Below, one piece after another: positions 1 to 10,529 of a stretch of DNA of 40,121 nt. The stretch's first letter is position 1. Each line of letters begins with the position of its first letter. The stretch covers positions 403,679-443,799 of the forward strand of contig BFEA01000748.1 of NCBI GenBank assembly GCA_003427395.1, in the 5' to 3' direction. Both the position numbers and the translations under genes were made by a program. The stretch comes from Chara braunii. Its lineage: Eukaryota > Streptophyta > Charophyceae > Charales > Characeae. Under the pieces are notes generated by a model. That model was not told the origin of the DNA and did not search any database. It saw nothing but the letters and a program-made list of their open reading frames with translations.

Positions 1-27
1 TCTCACTCTCTCTCTCCCTCTCTCATC

Positions 28-91
<64 letters not shown>

Positions 92-92
92 C
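1..92. repeat. (TC)n followed by (GC)n microsatellite
   Basis: Nearly pure TC dinucleotides run to about position 76 and switch directly to CG dinucleotides through about 92. The long Arg-Glu open frames here are products of the repeat and not genes. Confidence 0.95.
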
Positions 93-409
93 ACGCATTG
101 GATGAGTGACAAACCGCATTTGTCGCGTTGAAGCCTTTGGGCTCGGGCGGCAAATGAAGTGCGGCCGAGTGAAATGGCCTTCTTTGTAGCCATTCCCCCT
201 GCCATGCACGACATCACCCAGCATCTTCTTTTTCTTTCAAAAAAAAAAATAAAAAAAATCTGAGGGCATGAGGTGGTACCCAACAGGCCACCCCAGGCCC
301 TCAGAAACCATATACCCCCCCGCCAACTGCGCGAAATCCCAGTTCGAGGAACCCATTTTTTTGCGTCTAACGCGTGTTTAAACGGGGATTCAACGCCAAT
401 TCAACTTGG
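93..409. other. Unassigned left flank
   Basis: No convincing coding sequence. It holds an A-rich tract at about 239-258 followed by an inverted repeat at 260-304, CTGAGGGC pairing with GCCCTCAG and enclosing a GGTGG/CCACC pair. The A-tract could be the tail of an old retrocopy, but no target duplication was found. The flank ends where the terminal repeat of element A begins. Confidence 0.4.
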
Positions 410-1183
410 TGTGACAAACCACTTTCTGTAACGCGCGAGTTTCTGCGCGGTTGCAACGAGGGGTCCTAAGCTGGGAAGATTGGGCCACTTACGGAAAATC
501 GGGATCGGTGGAAAATTGCATCAGTACCCTTGCTTCTTCGTCTTTTTCGTCGCTTCTTCGGGGCCGGGTGTGTCCTGGGACGGCTGGTGGGAAGATTGGT
601 CGGATGGATGTCTAGCGCGCCACCACGCGCGCAATTTATAAATATTGACGTCGTTCCTTCCGTTTCGGGTTCGATCTTTTCGGCGCGGACATCGCGAGGG
701 AAATTGCTTCGTTCTTTTGAATTTTCCTTTGAATCTTTTTCGAATTTTGTCGAGCCCCGATGGCTCTTGGGATCTTGGACTTTCTTTCTGGAATGTATGC
801 TTTTTTGCTTTTCCGCATTAGATAGGAATTTAGGAATTAAGTAATTAGGACTTTTCCCTGCCACACTGCGCCTTTTCTCTACAGGTTTTTTTATGCGGCT
901 GTAACGGTTCTCTGATTAGTGGCCGCCCTTAATCGCGTGTGTAACTGTAGTTTTGGGCGGGCGCCCTTGTAACTGTATCTTTCTTATTGCACTTCGTCTC
1001 TCCCGCCCTCCCTCTCTTTCTTTTGCTGAAATTTTGTAAGCCACGACTTGCATGCTCGGATCGACTCGTGGAGAAGGGTTACGTCCCCCACGCCGCAGCC
1101 GATCATGCAAAACGCAGGCGTTCCCTCTCTAATCCTCACTCTAAGTCCTGGTAATTCCGTGTTCTTCGTGCATGCATGCACGC

Positions 1184-1190
1184 TATAAAT
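1184..1190 (+). promoter_or_regulatory. Candidate TATA box of element A LTR
   Basis: TATAAAT sits in CGC-TATAAAT-TTCG and is preserved in the right copy at 33731. Another TATA-like string at 637-644 is not preserved in the right copy, where it reads AATAAATG, which makes the 1184 site the better candidate. No transcription start can be read from sequence alone. Confidence 0.35.
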
Positions 1191-2103
1191 TTCGACTGCG
1201 CGATTAGTCAGCTCTCTTAACCCGTTATTGGAAGCTCGGGGTTGCGCGATCAGAAAGGGTCGTCACACGAGCGAAGGAAGAGGTGAGTAGAGTAGGAGTT
1301 GGGTGACCCGACGGGCTGGTGCCGAACGCGCGGGATTGACGTGGGCCATGACGGACTGTGGGCACGGGCGAATCCGACGGTTGCGGGAGGACTAAGCGGG
1401 GTGACAACTTCGTGGGTTGGTGCGTGACGACGGACTGTCCGCATAGGAGAGGAAGAGAGAAGGAGAGAGAGAGTTGAGGTCGATGGACGTGGATTTGCTG
1501 TTTCTTTGTCTGTTCCCCCTCTTCATCTGCGTACATAAATTTTGATTACGACTCCGGGCGGTTTGCCCATTCTCATTTTCGTTTTCGGCTTTCGGGAATC
1601 GAGACTTGGGTTTTTGCTCACACTTGTCCTCGCTTCTTGTCCATCTCGATTGCGTGACGTGTATGATTGTTGAATGAATGGATGTATGGATGATATGCCT
1701 CCGCTGCTGAGAATCCCGGTCCTTACCTTTTGTTTGTGTCGAGCCTTTGCTCACGACTGATGCAGCTATAGATGGGATGAGGATCTGGCACCGATAGCGA
1801 TTTTGTCCTCGCTTTTGCTTATCTCGCGCTGGGGGTTGTGATATGGTCGCATCTTGCATAATCTGAAGCAATTAAACGATATGAGGATTGACCCCACGGA
1901 CGACGCGCGAGAACACGTGTGAACGCGATCCGAGTCGCGCCCTTACACGCGTTCCCGTGCGTCAATCCGCTCCCCCAAAAAGATTCGCGGAGGAACCGTC
2001 ATCCCGCACAAGCACGCTTAGGCGCCACTGAGGCTGCCTGCCCTGCGCGTACTCGTGCGTGGTGACGACATCCCTCCCNAGCTGACCCATCCACAATGAT
2101 ACC

Positions 2104-2595
2104 ATGACGCGATCTTGGAACTCAGACTCTTCCTATGACCCGGATTATTTCACCCCTATGATAAACGAACTCATAAGGACGCGATACCCCTGTCACACGG
2201 AGAATCGGCTATGTCCACGGGAATTTCACTGCTCCACCTCTAGCGACCCTCGGTGGTCTGATTTCCCTTCTCCCGACCACACCTACTACTTCACCCACCC
2301 AGGATTTGTTGTCGTCACCACCAGTTTCCCTCCTTTCCGCCTTCTTCTCCCGTACCATCAACTCAGTGTCGTCCTGTGGTCGGCCATAGCCCCATATTGG
2401 CCCGACACGTTTTGTGTGAATTGCCGACGTAGCGGCGAACAGAGAACTCTGGAATTCCACAAGCCCAACCCAAGCACGCGGCGACCTGCGCCACGTGGCG
2501 GCCCCCCACGGCCTAACTTTTCGGGACCACCTCCACCACAGAGGGATTTCCCCGTAACCCGTCGACCACATTGTCCCGGCCCCTTCGGACCATGA
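2104..2595 (+). CDS. Pro-rich ORF inside the element A terminal repeat, unknown function
   Basis: A 163-codon open frame starting MTRSWNSD and ending CPGPFGP. It has Pro/Arg-rich stretches and a lone CVNC pair (FCVNCRRSG) but no second half of a zinc ligand set. The right-hand repeat keeps the same frame open from an ATG at 34704 to 35141, but has a stop near its upstream ATG and a 12-base deletion. Differences between the copies are mostly amino-acid-changing, so selection on this frame is not apparent. It overlaps the likely N-terminal part of gag, which is in another frame, and may simply be a non-coding leader frame. I do not recognise it. Confidence 0.3.
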   Translation: MTRSWNSDSSYDPDYFTPMINELIRTRYPCHTENRLCPREFHCSTSSDPRWSDFPSPDHTYYFTHPGFVVVTTSFPPFRLLLPYHQLSVVLWSAIAPYWPDTFCVNCRRSGEQRTLEFHKPNPSTRRPAPRGGPPRPNFSGPPPPQRDFPVTRRPHCPGPFGP

Positions 2596-3421
2596 GACCC
2601 TTGCGCGCGCACCCCTCATTCGCCTAGTTGCATTCATACCCCTCATGAACCGATTTGATGACGTTCACCTTGAGCAGGCATTGTACATGATCAAGGACCG
2701 AGAGCAAAAACCGCTCGAATCCGTTGTGGAATATCGAAACCGGTTCTACAGGATGTTCCTAAAAACTGAGCGAGGTTAGCAAGTAGGGAGGGATCTGTTC
2801 ATTGACGGACTACGCAGTCGAACAATAAGGACTAGGTTGCGAAAGCAGTTTTCTCCCATCACTCATACGCTACAACAAATTATGGCTGCCACGGAAGAAA
2901 TGGAACGGAAGTTCGCAGCGAACTTCCTGGAAGGAGAAGACTACCCTAGAGACGGAGATTTGATCGAGCTCGCACGAGCGAGAGCAGAACTGGTTGCTTT
3001 GCAGAACAAATTTGAAAACATGGGATTTGTATCAGGACCTGTCACCTATATGGAACAGATAGGCCCCAAACGAGCANTTCTAAGTGAGACTCNGAGCATC
3101 TCTGCTCCTATGATGCCCCCGCCCNTCAGGGCATTACNCCCGCCGCCGGTTGAGGCTCCTNTACGATCAAACGAATNGGCGGCCATTTTCGAACTAACCA
3201 AAACTTNGATTAGTTTGATNCAAGAAAGCAAAAAGGAACAGCGAGAGCACAATGCTCGGCTAGAAGCCATGATGAGGAACATGCGACCTATTGCGGTGCG
3301 TGCCCCTCCGATGCAACAAGGATTAGCCCCCGCCCATGCTCTCGGAGCACCTGTGAACAATCTGAATGTTTGTTATGCCTGTCATCAGCCTGGACATCTA
3401 GCCCGTGATTGCCCCCGCTGA
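2591..3421 (+). pseudogene. gag: Element A gag (capsid/nucleocapsid), broken
   Basis: Gag forms the retrotransposon particle and binds its RNA. The frame has a retrotransposon-gag-like stretch (ALYMIKDREQ, ESVVEYRNRFYRMF), then, after a TAG at 2777, LFIDGLRSRTIRTRLRKQF and a coiled region, and finally a CCHC zinc knuckle, CYACHQPGHLARDCP, at about 3370-3416. The knuckle has the standard C-X2-C-X4-H-X4-C spacing. An ATG at 2645 is available, but the same frame is open upstream into the terminal repeat, so the true start is uncertain. Eight single N bases lie at 3077-3220. The stop after the knuckle (TGA at 3419) is followed in the same frame by the protease region. Confidence 0.8.
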
Positions 3422-3451
3422 CCCCCGCAACAGTGGATCGGAGTCGCACCT

Positions 3452-4473
3452 ATGGCTGCGGCCCCCATCGCCAATGGACCTGGACGAGTCGGAGCCTTGA
3501 TGAAAGAAGTAGAGGGTGGGGGAAGTGCCTTGGCCACCACGGAAGAGGCCGCCAAGCTAATTCCGCTAGATCAGTATGTGTCGCTGGGATATCCTGGACT
3601 AGGAATGACCGGAACAATCAGACCAGCACCAGAACCGAAAGAAGTGGCGGAGTGGCGACCGTCCTTAGGAGAAATGGAGTCGGGAGGACCCACCTTCGTC
3701 ACAAAAGAAATCCATGTATTAAACATTATCCGAGCTTTGGACCATCGGATTCCACTACCCATCGGTCATCTACTCTCGATCTCCGAGCAAGCTAATGAGC
3801 GAATGCTACAGCATTGCAAAGGAAACCGAAAGCGATTTTCCCTCGCCCGAACACCAAGTGCCAAAGCCAAGGTCCCCGCGCCGGAAGAAAACCCAACAAG
3901 CACTCCGGACACAATACGGGTGGGATTAATTTAGAAAGACGATCACTTCTTACGGATTAAACCGATTCCGTGGAAGTCCGCGAAATGTGATATTGAAATT
4001 TGGGGAATTCCTTACAACGCAATAATAGATTCACGAGCAGCTGTGTTGACTATCTCACTAAGATTGGTCGAAAGAGCTGGTATGAAAAATGACCTGATCA
4101 TGCTCACCGAGAAAGATCAGCTCGTTTCGGCAGATGAGGAAAAGATTAAAATTGTGGGAGAATGACCAATGTTGCCTTGCGATTAGGAAAAGTACACGCG
4201 CTTGGGGATGTCGTAGTACTAGATGTTAATACGTACGACGTTCTTTTCGAACTTCCTGCTCTTATGGCGTTACGAGCAAACCTGGACTTTGAACGACGAT
4301 CGATCATCCTCCGAAATACAGGAGGAAAACCCTACGCGGTGCCCATGCGATTGACCCTTCGCACTACTATTAACGCGGTTCCGCGGGTTTCGCCGATGAT
4401 GGCGGGGACTCTCCGCATGATCTCCTGGGACGAACCTGCGAAAGCAGTGACGAAGATGATCCGAAAATCTTGA
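3452..4473 (+). pseudogene. Element A aspartic protease region, broken
   Basis: The protease would cleave the Gag-Pol polyprotein. The first part contains PLPIGHLLSISEQANERML, a segment of the type found ahead of gypsy proteases. After a TAG at 3932 comes the protease core: the catalytic triad region reads AIIDSRAAVLTIS at about 4019-4057, where a D-S/T-G-A motif is expected. The glycine is an arginine (codon at 4034), predicted to be inactivating. A stop near 4162 and a frameshift lead to the distal flap/C-terminal half (VVLDVNTYDVLFELPALMAL, then a segment rich in RLTLRTT). The 3' portion resembles the protease-to-RT linker. Confidence in the assignment rests on position and the motif remnant. 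Confidence 0.7.
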
Positions 4474-6022
4474 AATTGGTACGACAACGTGTTTATTACC
4501 CGCCGCCCAAAACGATAGCGAGAACAATGCAACTGACCAGCCAAAAAACTCAAAGGACCAAGGCGATGATCTTGGGAGAGCCCCTCGTGCAGATTTCGAG
4601 GATGGTCGACTCTTTGGAACACCCTCAAACTCTGTACGAAGGGATCACCCCTCTCCTCGCCAGGTATAGCGATAAAAAACATTATTGCGACATTACGGAA
4701 CTACCTAGGTCTTTACTATTAATGGCTAAAGAAGTGAGATTGCTACGCTTGGGGGCGGAAGCAAGCTTTTTGGAACCCCTTGGGCATTTTGAAGCAGAAA
4801 CAGACGGGTTGGGGATAAAGATTGCAACCAAGGAAGTGCCATAGCAAGATGTTTGCGACGGGATTACCCCGGAAGGACACGTGGCAATCCGGGAAGAAGT
4901 TGCCCAGATGATGGCCACCGTGTTCTCCTGGCGATTGGATCATTCATTCATCTCAGCGCCTCCACCCGACTTGACAAAACAGGCGAACACAAAACAGATT
5001 GACGTTCGGATTTGGGACCAACTTTTTGAACTGCACGTTCCACAATATGTGCCAGATGAGATCCACCGGGTGATCGCGGATATTCTAACAGAATATCAAG
5101 GAGCGATTAGTGTGTCAGACACAGACATCGGGTTGTCGTTAATAATCCAACATGAAATTCAGACAGGAAATCACTCCCCGATTCATTGCAAACCCTAGCG
5201 GTATTCTCTGATTGAACGCAAAAAGGCTCTCGGACGAATTCGGGAGTTCGAAGCCAGTGGTTGGATTGAACCTGCTACCGGACCTTGGTCCTTTCCTGTA
5301 GTATTAGTACCAAAGAAAAACGGGGCGATTCGTATTTGCATTGATTATCGAAAGCTGAACGAAATCACGATCAAAGATGTGTATCCCCTCCCCCGGATTG
5401 ATGATTTGTTGGATGCGATTGGGTGCGCTAATTATTTCAGCAAGTTTGATATTTGACATGGCTTCCATCATATTCTGGTAAGGGAAGAAGATCGACTGAA
5501 AACGGCCTTTGTGTTGTTTGAGGGCACGTGGCAGTGGGTTCGGTGTCCAATGGGGATTTGCAATGCGCCTGCCACGATCCAGCGAGCGATGAACATGATG
5601 TTCCAGAATTTCGTCAACAAGACACGGCTGACGCAAAGGATGATCAACTTCTGTGTGATCGTGTACATGGACGACATCCTAGTCTATTCAGAGACTATCA
5701 TGGGTACGCGCAACACATCGAGTGGACATTGGGCGCACTGAGAGATGCTGGGTTCAAGATTGCGCTCGAGAAAAGCGAATTTTTCCTCTCGGAAATTTCG
5801 TTTTTAGGCTACATTGTGACACGTGGGGGATTGCGGCCGGATTCGAGAAAAGTTGCGGTGGTGAAGGAAGCCCCGGTTCCCACGTCACAGACGCAGGTTC
5901 AAGCCTTCTTGAGGCTCGCGTCGTACTATCCGCGCTTCATCAAGGGCTTTGCCTCAATTGCACGACCACTAACGAATCTGTTGTGGAAGGACCAGCCCCT
6001 CAGCTGGGACGCGGAGTGCTAG
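4470..6022 (+). pseudogene. pol: Element A reverse transcriptase, broken
   Basis: RNA-dependent DNA polymerase of the element. The frame at 4470-5741 covers a linker and then the fingers and palm: SFPVVLVPKKNGAIRICIDY, a KLNEITIKDVYPLPRID block, WVRCPMGICNAPATIQRAM, and the catalytic YMDD at 5664-5675. A TGA at 5454 replaces the Trp expected in the FDI-W-HGFH region, a G-to-A change; stops also occur near 4842 and 5196. Near 5700-5725 the frame shifts, and the thumb/connection (EKSEFFLSEISFLGYIVT, then PLTNLLWKDQPL) is read in another frame to a TAG at 6020. Catalytic residues are present, but no continuous product is possible. Confidence 0.9.
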
Positions 6023-6570
6023 CAGGCTTTTGCAACTCTCAAGGACGCTCTGGCAATGGCCCTTATTTTGATTTGACAGGACCCCTCGAAACAGTTCATT
6101 CTCATCACGGACTGGCAACCGGAAGCTATTTCCGCTATTTTAGCACAGAAGGGGAACGATGGTCGCGAACACGTCATCGAATACGCGTCACGAACCGTAC
6201 CGGCCGAACGAAGAAACGACTCCACACCTCAGGGTGAGTGCTTTGCAATAGTTTGGGGAATCCAACACTTCCATCCGTATCTCTACAGACAGAAGTTCGC
6301 CTCGTAATGGATCACGAGCCTCTGCTGGCGGTGAAGAAACTCACCAACTACACGGGCATGATTGGTCGTTGGGCGGTGCGATTACAAGAATACGACTTCG
6401 ATATCGTCCATCGAAAGAGAGAGCGACACGGCAACGCGGACGGGCTGACACGTCTCCACCGGCCTGCCAAGGTACCAAAGGGTGAGGAAATTACACTGTG
6501 GAAGGAGCCGGACTTGACCAACGAGCCGAAATACGGACAAGTGGCAGTTCTTCCACGTGGCAAGAAGTAA
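6023..6570 (+). pseudogene. pol: Element A RNase H, frame-shifted
   Basis: RNase H removes the RNA strand during reverse transcription. The first part, FILITDWQPEAISAILAQKG (about 6100-6160), matches the gypsy pattern F-x-x-x-T-D-x-S with the first Asp preserved. It is followed by EYASRT and GECFAIVWGIQHFHPYLY (frame shift near 6200-6240), then LVMDHEPLLAV and HGNADGLTRL, which correspond to the conserved TDHxPL and N-x-x-ADxLSR motifs. An early stop lies near 6074. The distal part is an open frame at 6238-6570 that ends shortly after the domain. It directly precedes the zinc-finger segment at 6557. Confidence 0.85.
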
Positions 6571-6847
6571 AATGGCGACGATGGGTGATGGAGGTAACCC
6601 CGCTACCCCTCTCTCTCCCCCTTCCTCTTCGTCTTTCCTCTCCCTGCCCGACAAATTTTGCTATTTTTGCGAAGCTATTTCCCGTGTATATTCGGTCCCC
6701 ATGCGTCCTAACGGGGAGGGGTATGGGGATTGGATAGATTGCCGACAGTGTGTTGCACGAGCCCATGGCTCGTGCATCCAATAAAGAAACGATAGAAGAC
6801 CACGGTTGTGCCCCTTGTGCCGGACCGACAAGATTCCTACCGAGGCT
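6557..6847 (+). pseudogene. PHD-type zinc finger between RNase H and integrase of element A
   Basis: An open frame starts MARSKMATMGDGG, has a Pro/Ser linker, then a cysteine/histidine array. Visible ligands are Cys at codons 6659, 6668, 6740, 6749, His at 6764, Cys at 6773, and, past a TAA at 6782, Cys at 6809 and 6818. The spacing C-X2-C-X23-C-X2-C-X4-H-X2-C-X11-C-X2-C is the C4HC3 order of a PHD finger, with the C-X4-H-X2-C core exact. PHD fingers commonly read histone H3 tails. Here one could help target integration, as chromodomains do in other gypsy lineages, but that is inference. The single stop means the finger is not made intact. Alternative: a chance cysteine array in a linker, which the eight correctly ordered ligands make less likely. 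Confidence 0.55.
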
Positions 6848-6853
6848 TGATTT

Positions 6854-8203
6854 TTGGATGCCACGTCAGAAGGATTGGAAAAGACCCGAAAGTTTAGAAG
6901 GGCCGAAGTATGGACGGATATTGCCTTAATTGCCACCCTAGTAGGTAACCCCCTCCAGGATTTCACCAAAGAAGATCGGAGGAGGGCCAACGAAAGGGAT
7001 CGGGATTATCGATGGGTAGAGGGTAGATTAGAAAAACGGAAAACGGATGGCAGTGGGATTTGGATGGTAGTGCCGCATCCGTTCATGCGGTATGACTGGG
7101 TTAAGACAGCCCACGAGGAAACTACGGCTCATTTTGCCGTACGAATCACAGAGTCCGCTATTGATAAAAATGAGTGGTATTGGTCCAATATCCGCGACGA
7201 TGTGAAGTACATCGTCGCCAACTGTCAGGTCTGTGCCGCTGATAAAATGCCGATTCAACCGCCAAGATCGATAGTGCCCACGGTTGTTGAACGGTCATTT
7301 CAAAGAGTGAGCATGGACACCACCGACATAATGGTGCCCCCCTGGCCCTAATAGTTGTGAGTATACAGTCCTACTGGTATTTGTCGACCATTTCTCGAAA
7401 CGGATCGAAGCGTATCCTTGTCGCACGCGGCAAGCCACGGAAATCGCGCGATATGTCAACCGTTTCCTCGGGATGCATCAGGATACGGAGGAAATCCTAA
7501 CGGACAATGGGGCCGAATTCAGGGGAGAAGTGTTAAGGAGTCTGGTCCTACACGACGTCGCCATACGGAACACTGCACCTCACGTGTCACAGTTCAACGG
7601 GCTGGTCGAAAATGCTAACCAGGTGATAAAGACAGCGTTGCGACGAAACATCGCGGCACGAGATTCGAGACCTTGGCCCGATATCGTCGATCACATCCTG
7701 GCGGTCCATCGCGGAACGCCCCACGAATCAATGGGGCTAAGCCCCTTCCAATTAAGGACCAATAGTGTCGCTTGCCTTTCGATACCGAGCCTCCCAGATG
7801 AGACTACATTAAACCGACGGCCCACCAGGGCCACGGCTCGGGACAAGGCCAAACGGCACCTAGAGTTAATGGAACGGTCGCTGCCCAGGCTAGCCCGAAA
7901 GCGACTGAATATGACCGAACTAGCCCAGGGCGACAAGTCCGGAGTTACGAAGCCCGAAATGGGAATGCGGGTCCGCGGCCCCAGTACAAATTGGGGGACG
8001 TGGTGCAGGTGAGGAAATGTGCTCGCCAGGGTAAGCTAGCGCCATGATTCTTCGGGCGATATCGCGTGATCGAGCTCGGCCCCAACGGCGTGGACACCGT
8101 GCGCCTCGCCCCTGAAGTCTCTGGCAGTCGATCGGCTCGTCCGATTACACGCCACGTGTCCTATCTTCGCCTCCTTCCCTCTGTCCGTCTCCCTCTCCCT
8201 TGA
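6854..8203 (+). pseudogene. pol: Element A integrase, broken
   Basis: Integrase inserts the cDNA copy into the host genome. The N-terminal zinc domain shows HEETTAHF and NCQVCAADK (H-X5-H ... C-X2-C) at about 7111-7233. The core has the three acidic residues: Asp at 7316 (VSMDTTD), Asp at 7503 (LTDNGAEF) and Glu at 7608 (NGLVENANQ), 35 codons after the second Asp. The frame shifts near 7345-7359, after PPWP, and again between about 7920 and 7982. A C-terminal SH3-like segment (FFGRYRVIELGPNGVDTVRL) follows a TGA near 8045 and ends at about 8203. No chromodomain was recognised after it. Confidence 0.88.
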
Positions 8204-8372
8204 TCTCTCTTTCTGAGGAAGCCGACGACGACGGATCGGACTCTCCACCATCTCCCTCCCTTTCTTGCTCCCTCTCTGCCACCCCGTCACCCCCGCCATC
8301 GCCATGAGTTAGATAGATCGCTGTAGTCTGCTCGCTCTGGCCAGACCTCGCCATCGAGCGAGCTTTCAGTAA

Positions 8373-8822
8373 TCAGTTGTTGATGCCACGGGGAGAGATC
8401 TCAGCCATCTGCCAAGTACATCATCCGCGGATCAGCCCCGACTTCATGCGCCTTGCGCACTTCTTCTCACTGCGGGTGTATACGGCGCGGCAGAGTTCCG
8501 ATTCACGAGTGATCCCCAGGTAGTGGTGCTGGCCGAGGCAACGGCGTTCCAACGCCGAGCGGCCCCGGGAATCAGCCAGGTGTCTACCGTGGAAGTCTTC
8601 AGTGGCGACATCACCGCCTTCGATCCGGCGCGACAAGCTGCCATCAAAAGCACCTTGCACCGGTGGGGTCGCGATCTGGCCACTGATTGGGATCGACGGC
8701 TCACAAGGCACGATGACGAGTGCTATCCTAACGACGACATCGAAGTCAACACACTGCGCAGGACGCTACGAGAGCCACCTGTCGTCCTCCCAGAACTTGC
8801 CCCCTTCCAGCCACGCAGATGA
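8373..8822 (+). CDS. Small ORF downstream of element A integrase, unknown function
   Basis: An open frame of about 149 codons between stops with no ATG; the first GTG is at 8523. It contains TSDPQVVVLAEATAF, VEVFSGDITAFDP and LRRTLREPPVVLPELAPF. It overlaps the ATG of the next frame by four bases (TGA at 8820, ATG at 8819), an arrangement compatible with translational coupling or a -1 shift between two parts of one protein. No family was recognised. The preceding 8204-8372 holds a pyrimidine-rich stretch and no other gene. Confidence 0.35.
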   Translation, partial: SVVDATGRDLSHLPSTSSADQPRLHAPCALLLTAGVYGAAEFRFTSDPQVVVLAEATAFQRRAAPGISQVSTVEVFSGDITAFDPARQAAIKSTLHRWGRDLATDWDRRLTRHDDECYPNDDIEVNTLRRTLREPPVVLPELAPFQPRR

Positions 8823-9921
8823 GCCGCGCGCCGATCTCGACGTTCTCTCCTCCCTCCCTCTTACCCATCTTCTGGCAGTCCTCTCACTACCCTCGTCTCT
8901 CCTTCCGTCTGGAGCCATTGACAGTACCCATCGTTGATCCGGACCGTTGGTGGCTAAGGCGTACAGAATTCGTCGAGCTCTCGTTTTGCATGCTACGAGT
9001 GGATCTGAACTGGACGTGGGAAGGCGATCATAGACCCGCGTCGGAGATTGTGGAGTTGCTCGTCATTCAGGCGTGGAGGACCAACGTGGCGGGAGATCTT
9101 CTGGGATTCATCTTTGGAGCAGTGGATCGGGGAAACCGATTACAGATCGTGCGCGAACTTACGATCGTGATCGCACGATTGGCCGACGAACTCCCCCTCG
9201 ACATTGTCTCTCAGAGCGACGAAGAACCCGTGCCACATACACTCTCAAGGACTCTCGCCCCGAGCCTCCAGTGGTCGGCTTGTATCGAGGAGCGTTGGGC
9301 GGACGGCCGTTTTCCTTCCCGTAGCGAGTACCTGGACATCCACAGCCTGACTAATCCCCGCTTCTTTCGACAACCAACGACGTTTGAGTGGGCAACGCTG
9401 AGAGAAGAAGAGGAGGCCGAAGAGGAATCGGAAGGAGAATTGAGGAGAGAGGGCGGGGAAGCAGCGGCGCGATTGGCCGAGGACGAGGAAGAAGAGTGCG
9501 AAGCAGAAGAAGAGCCGGCGGGAGAAGAAGAAGAAGAAGAAGTAGAAGAAGAAGAAGAAGAAGAAGAAGAAGAAGAAGAAGAAGAAGAAGAAGAAGAAGA
9601 GGAAGACGCAGAAGAGGAGACTTCGGAGGAAGAGAAAGAGGCCTATAGTGAGTACAGCGAGGGCGAGCAAAGTGAGGAGGAGGAGGAAGACGACGAAGAA
9701 GTGAAAAGCGAGAACAACCAGGCGCGAACGCACGACGAGCTCGAGTGGGTGCCAGGACCGGATCGGCGAGAGGAGAACCCAGAGGCTGCTGCGCAGCGCA
9801 ACAAAGAAATCGTGGAAGGAAAACGGTTGGCGTTTGATCCCACACCGAACGATCCTTTCAAGGATCCCGAGCCGCCCAAGCCGGAACATAGGGACCTTGC
9901 TGCCACGACCTCGGGAGCCGG
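8819..9921 (+). CDS. Acidic ORF of element A, interrupted by element B
   Basis: An open frame from an ATG at 8819 runs through the B insertion point. The first ~190 residues are a mixed-composition domain (LNWTWEGDHRPASEIVELLV, FIFGAVDRGNRLQIVRELTI, IARLADELPLDIV). After it come ~110 residues dominated by Glu, encoded by a (GAA)n/(GAAGAG)n tract, then a KR-and-E mixed tail (GPDRREENPEAAAQRNKEIV). The last ~50 codons of the open frame (to 10081) are B LTR sequence and not original. The gene lies between integrase and the distal end of A, a position where some gypsy elements carry an extra ORF. No transmembrane segment or enzyme motif is visible. Function unknown; being uninterrupted for 368 codons in an otherwise ruined element is notable. 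Confidence 0.55.
9522..9604. repeat. (GAA)n microsatellite coding for Glu
   Basis: Near-perfect GAA/AGA repeats inside the acidic ORF. Slippage here probably changes the length of the poly-Glu run in frame. Confidence 0.95.
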
Positions 9922-10529
9922 TGTGAGGAAACCCGGGGAGGGGCACCTGTTCGCCGCTGAAGCCAAGGGCAACGGCGCCTATCACTCGTCGTGCCCGCTT
10001 CAGAGGTCCTCAGCAGCGAGTAGATGTGGTCGGGAACGATTTGTCTATTTCACCCCCACTAAAGAGTCCCTAAAAGGCTAAAACGTTTGCTTTTCTTTGC
10101 TTAAACTCAGCTCTTTCCTCGATGATTAGCTAGATCAACAACGAAGCAAAAATTGTCCTACTCATGGACCTACGCAACATTTACCACGAAGTTGAGTTCA
10201 ACTCTTTTCCCAGTGAACAGTGAAAGTGCATCAATCTAAACAAGTCCAGTTAGTAGCGAGCCGCAAAAATGACAGCGAATCAGAAAGAGGCCCGGTTGGC
10301 TGAGATCAGTGGAAGGGAAGCGACTCTGACAAGGCTCTTTTCGCCTGTGATCAGTACGAGCTCCAGCAAGCTGAAAGAGCCCGGACTAACGAAGCGTGAG
10401 GCAAACAACCCCCCACCCTCGACTCTCGCTTGAACAAATTTTAAACTCAAGCAAAAGAAGATCCCGACCCTGGCCTATTTCTCATTTTTCAGTCGAACAA
10501 ATATTCGAACAGAGCAAATAACATACATG

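Larger units (their letters stand above)
410..2643 (+). repeat. Left terminal direct repeat of element A (5' LTR plus leader)
   Basis: The segment starts with TGTGACAAACC and aligns almost base for base with 32957-35188, differing by a few percent by eye. The 5' edge is sharp and has the TG expected of an LTR. The 3' edge lies after CATTCATACCCCT, just before an ATG at 2645 of the gag frame. That gag frame is open upstream into the repeat (from at least 2591), so the repeat appears to contain LTR, leader and the beginning of gag. No primer-binding site could be identified with confidence, and the exact LTR end is unknown. The stretch 430-2100 has no credible gene; open frames here are short and not shared in frame between copies. 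Confidence 0.8.

Noticed and set aside
3-283. Arg-Glu repeat open frames over the left microsatellite
   Set aside because: They are translations of (TC)n/(GC)n and have no non-repeat domain.
2092-2105. ATGATACCATG as a primer-binding site for initiator tRNA-Met
   Set aside because: It resembles the complement of the usual TGGTATCA site, in the wrong orientation for a plus-strand element.
9245-9985. Minus-strand Phe/Leu-rich ORF that looks like a membrane protein
   Set aside because: It is the complement of the Glu-coding GAA repeat; the hydrophobic run is a product of the repeat.
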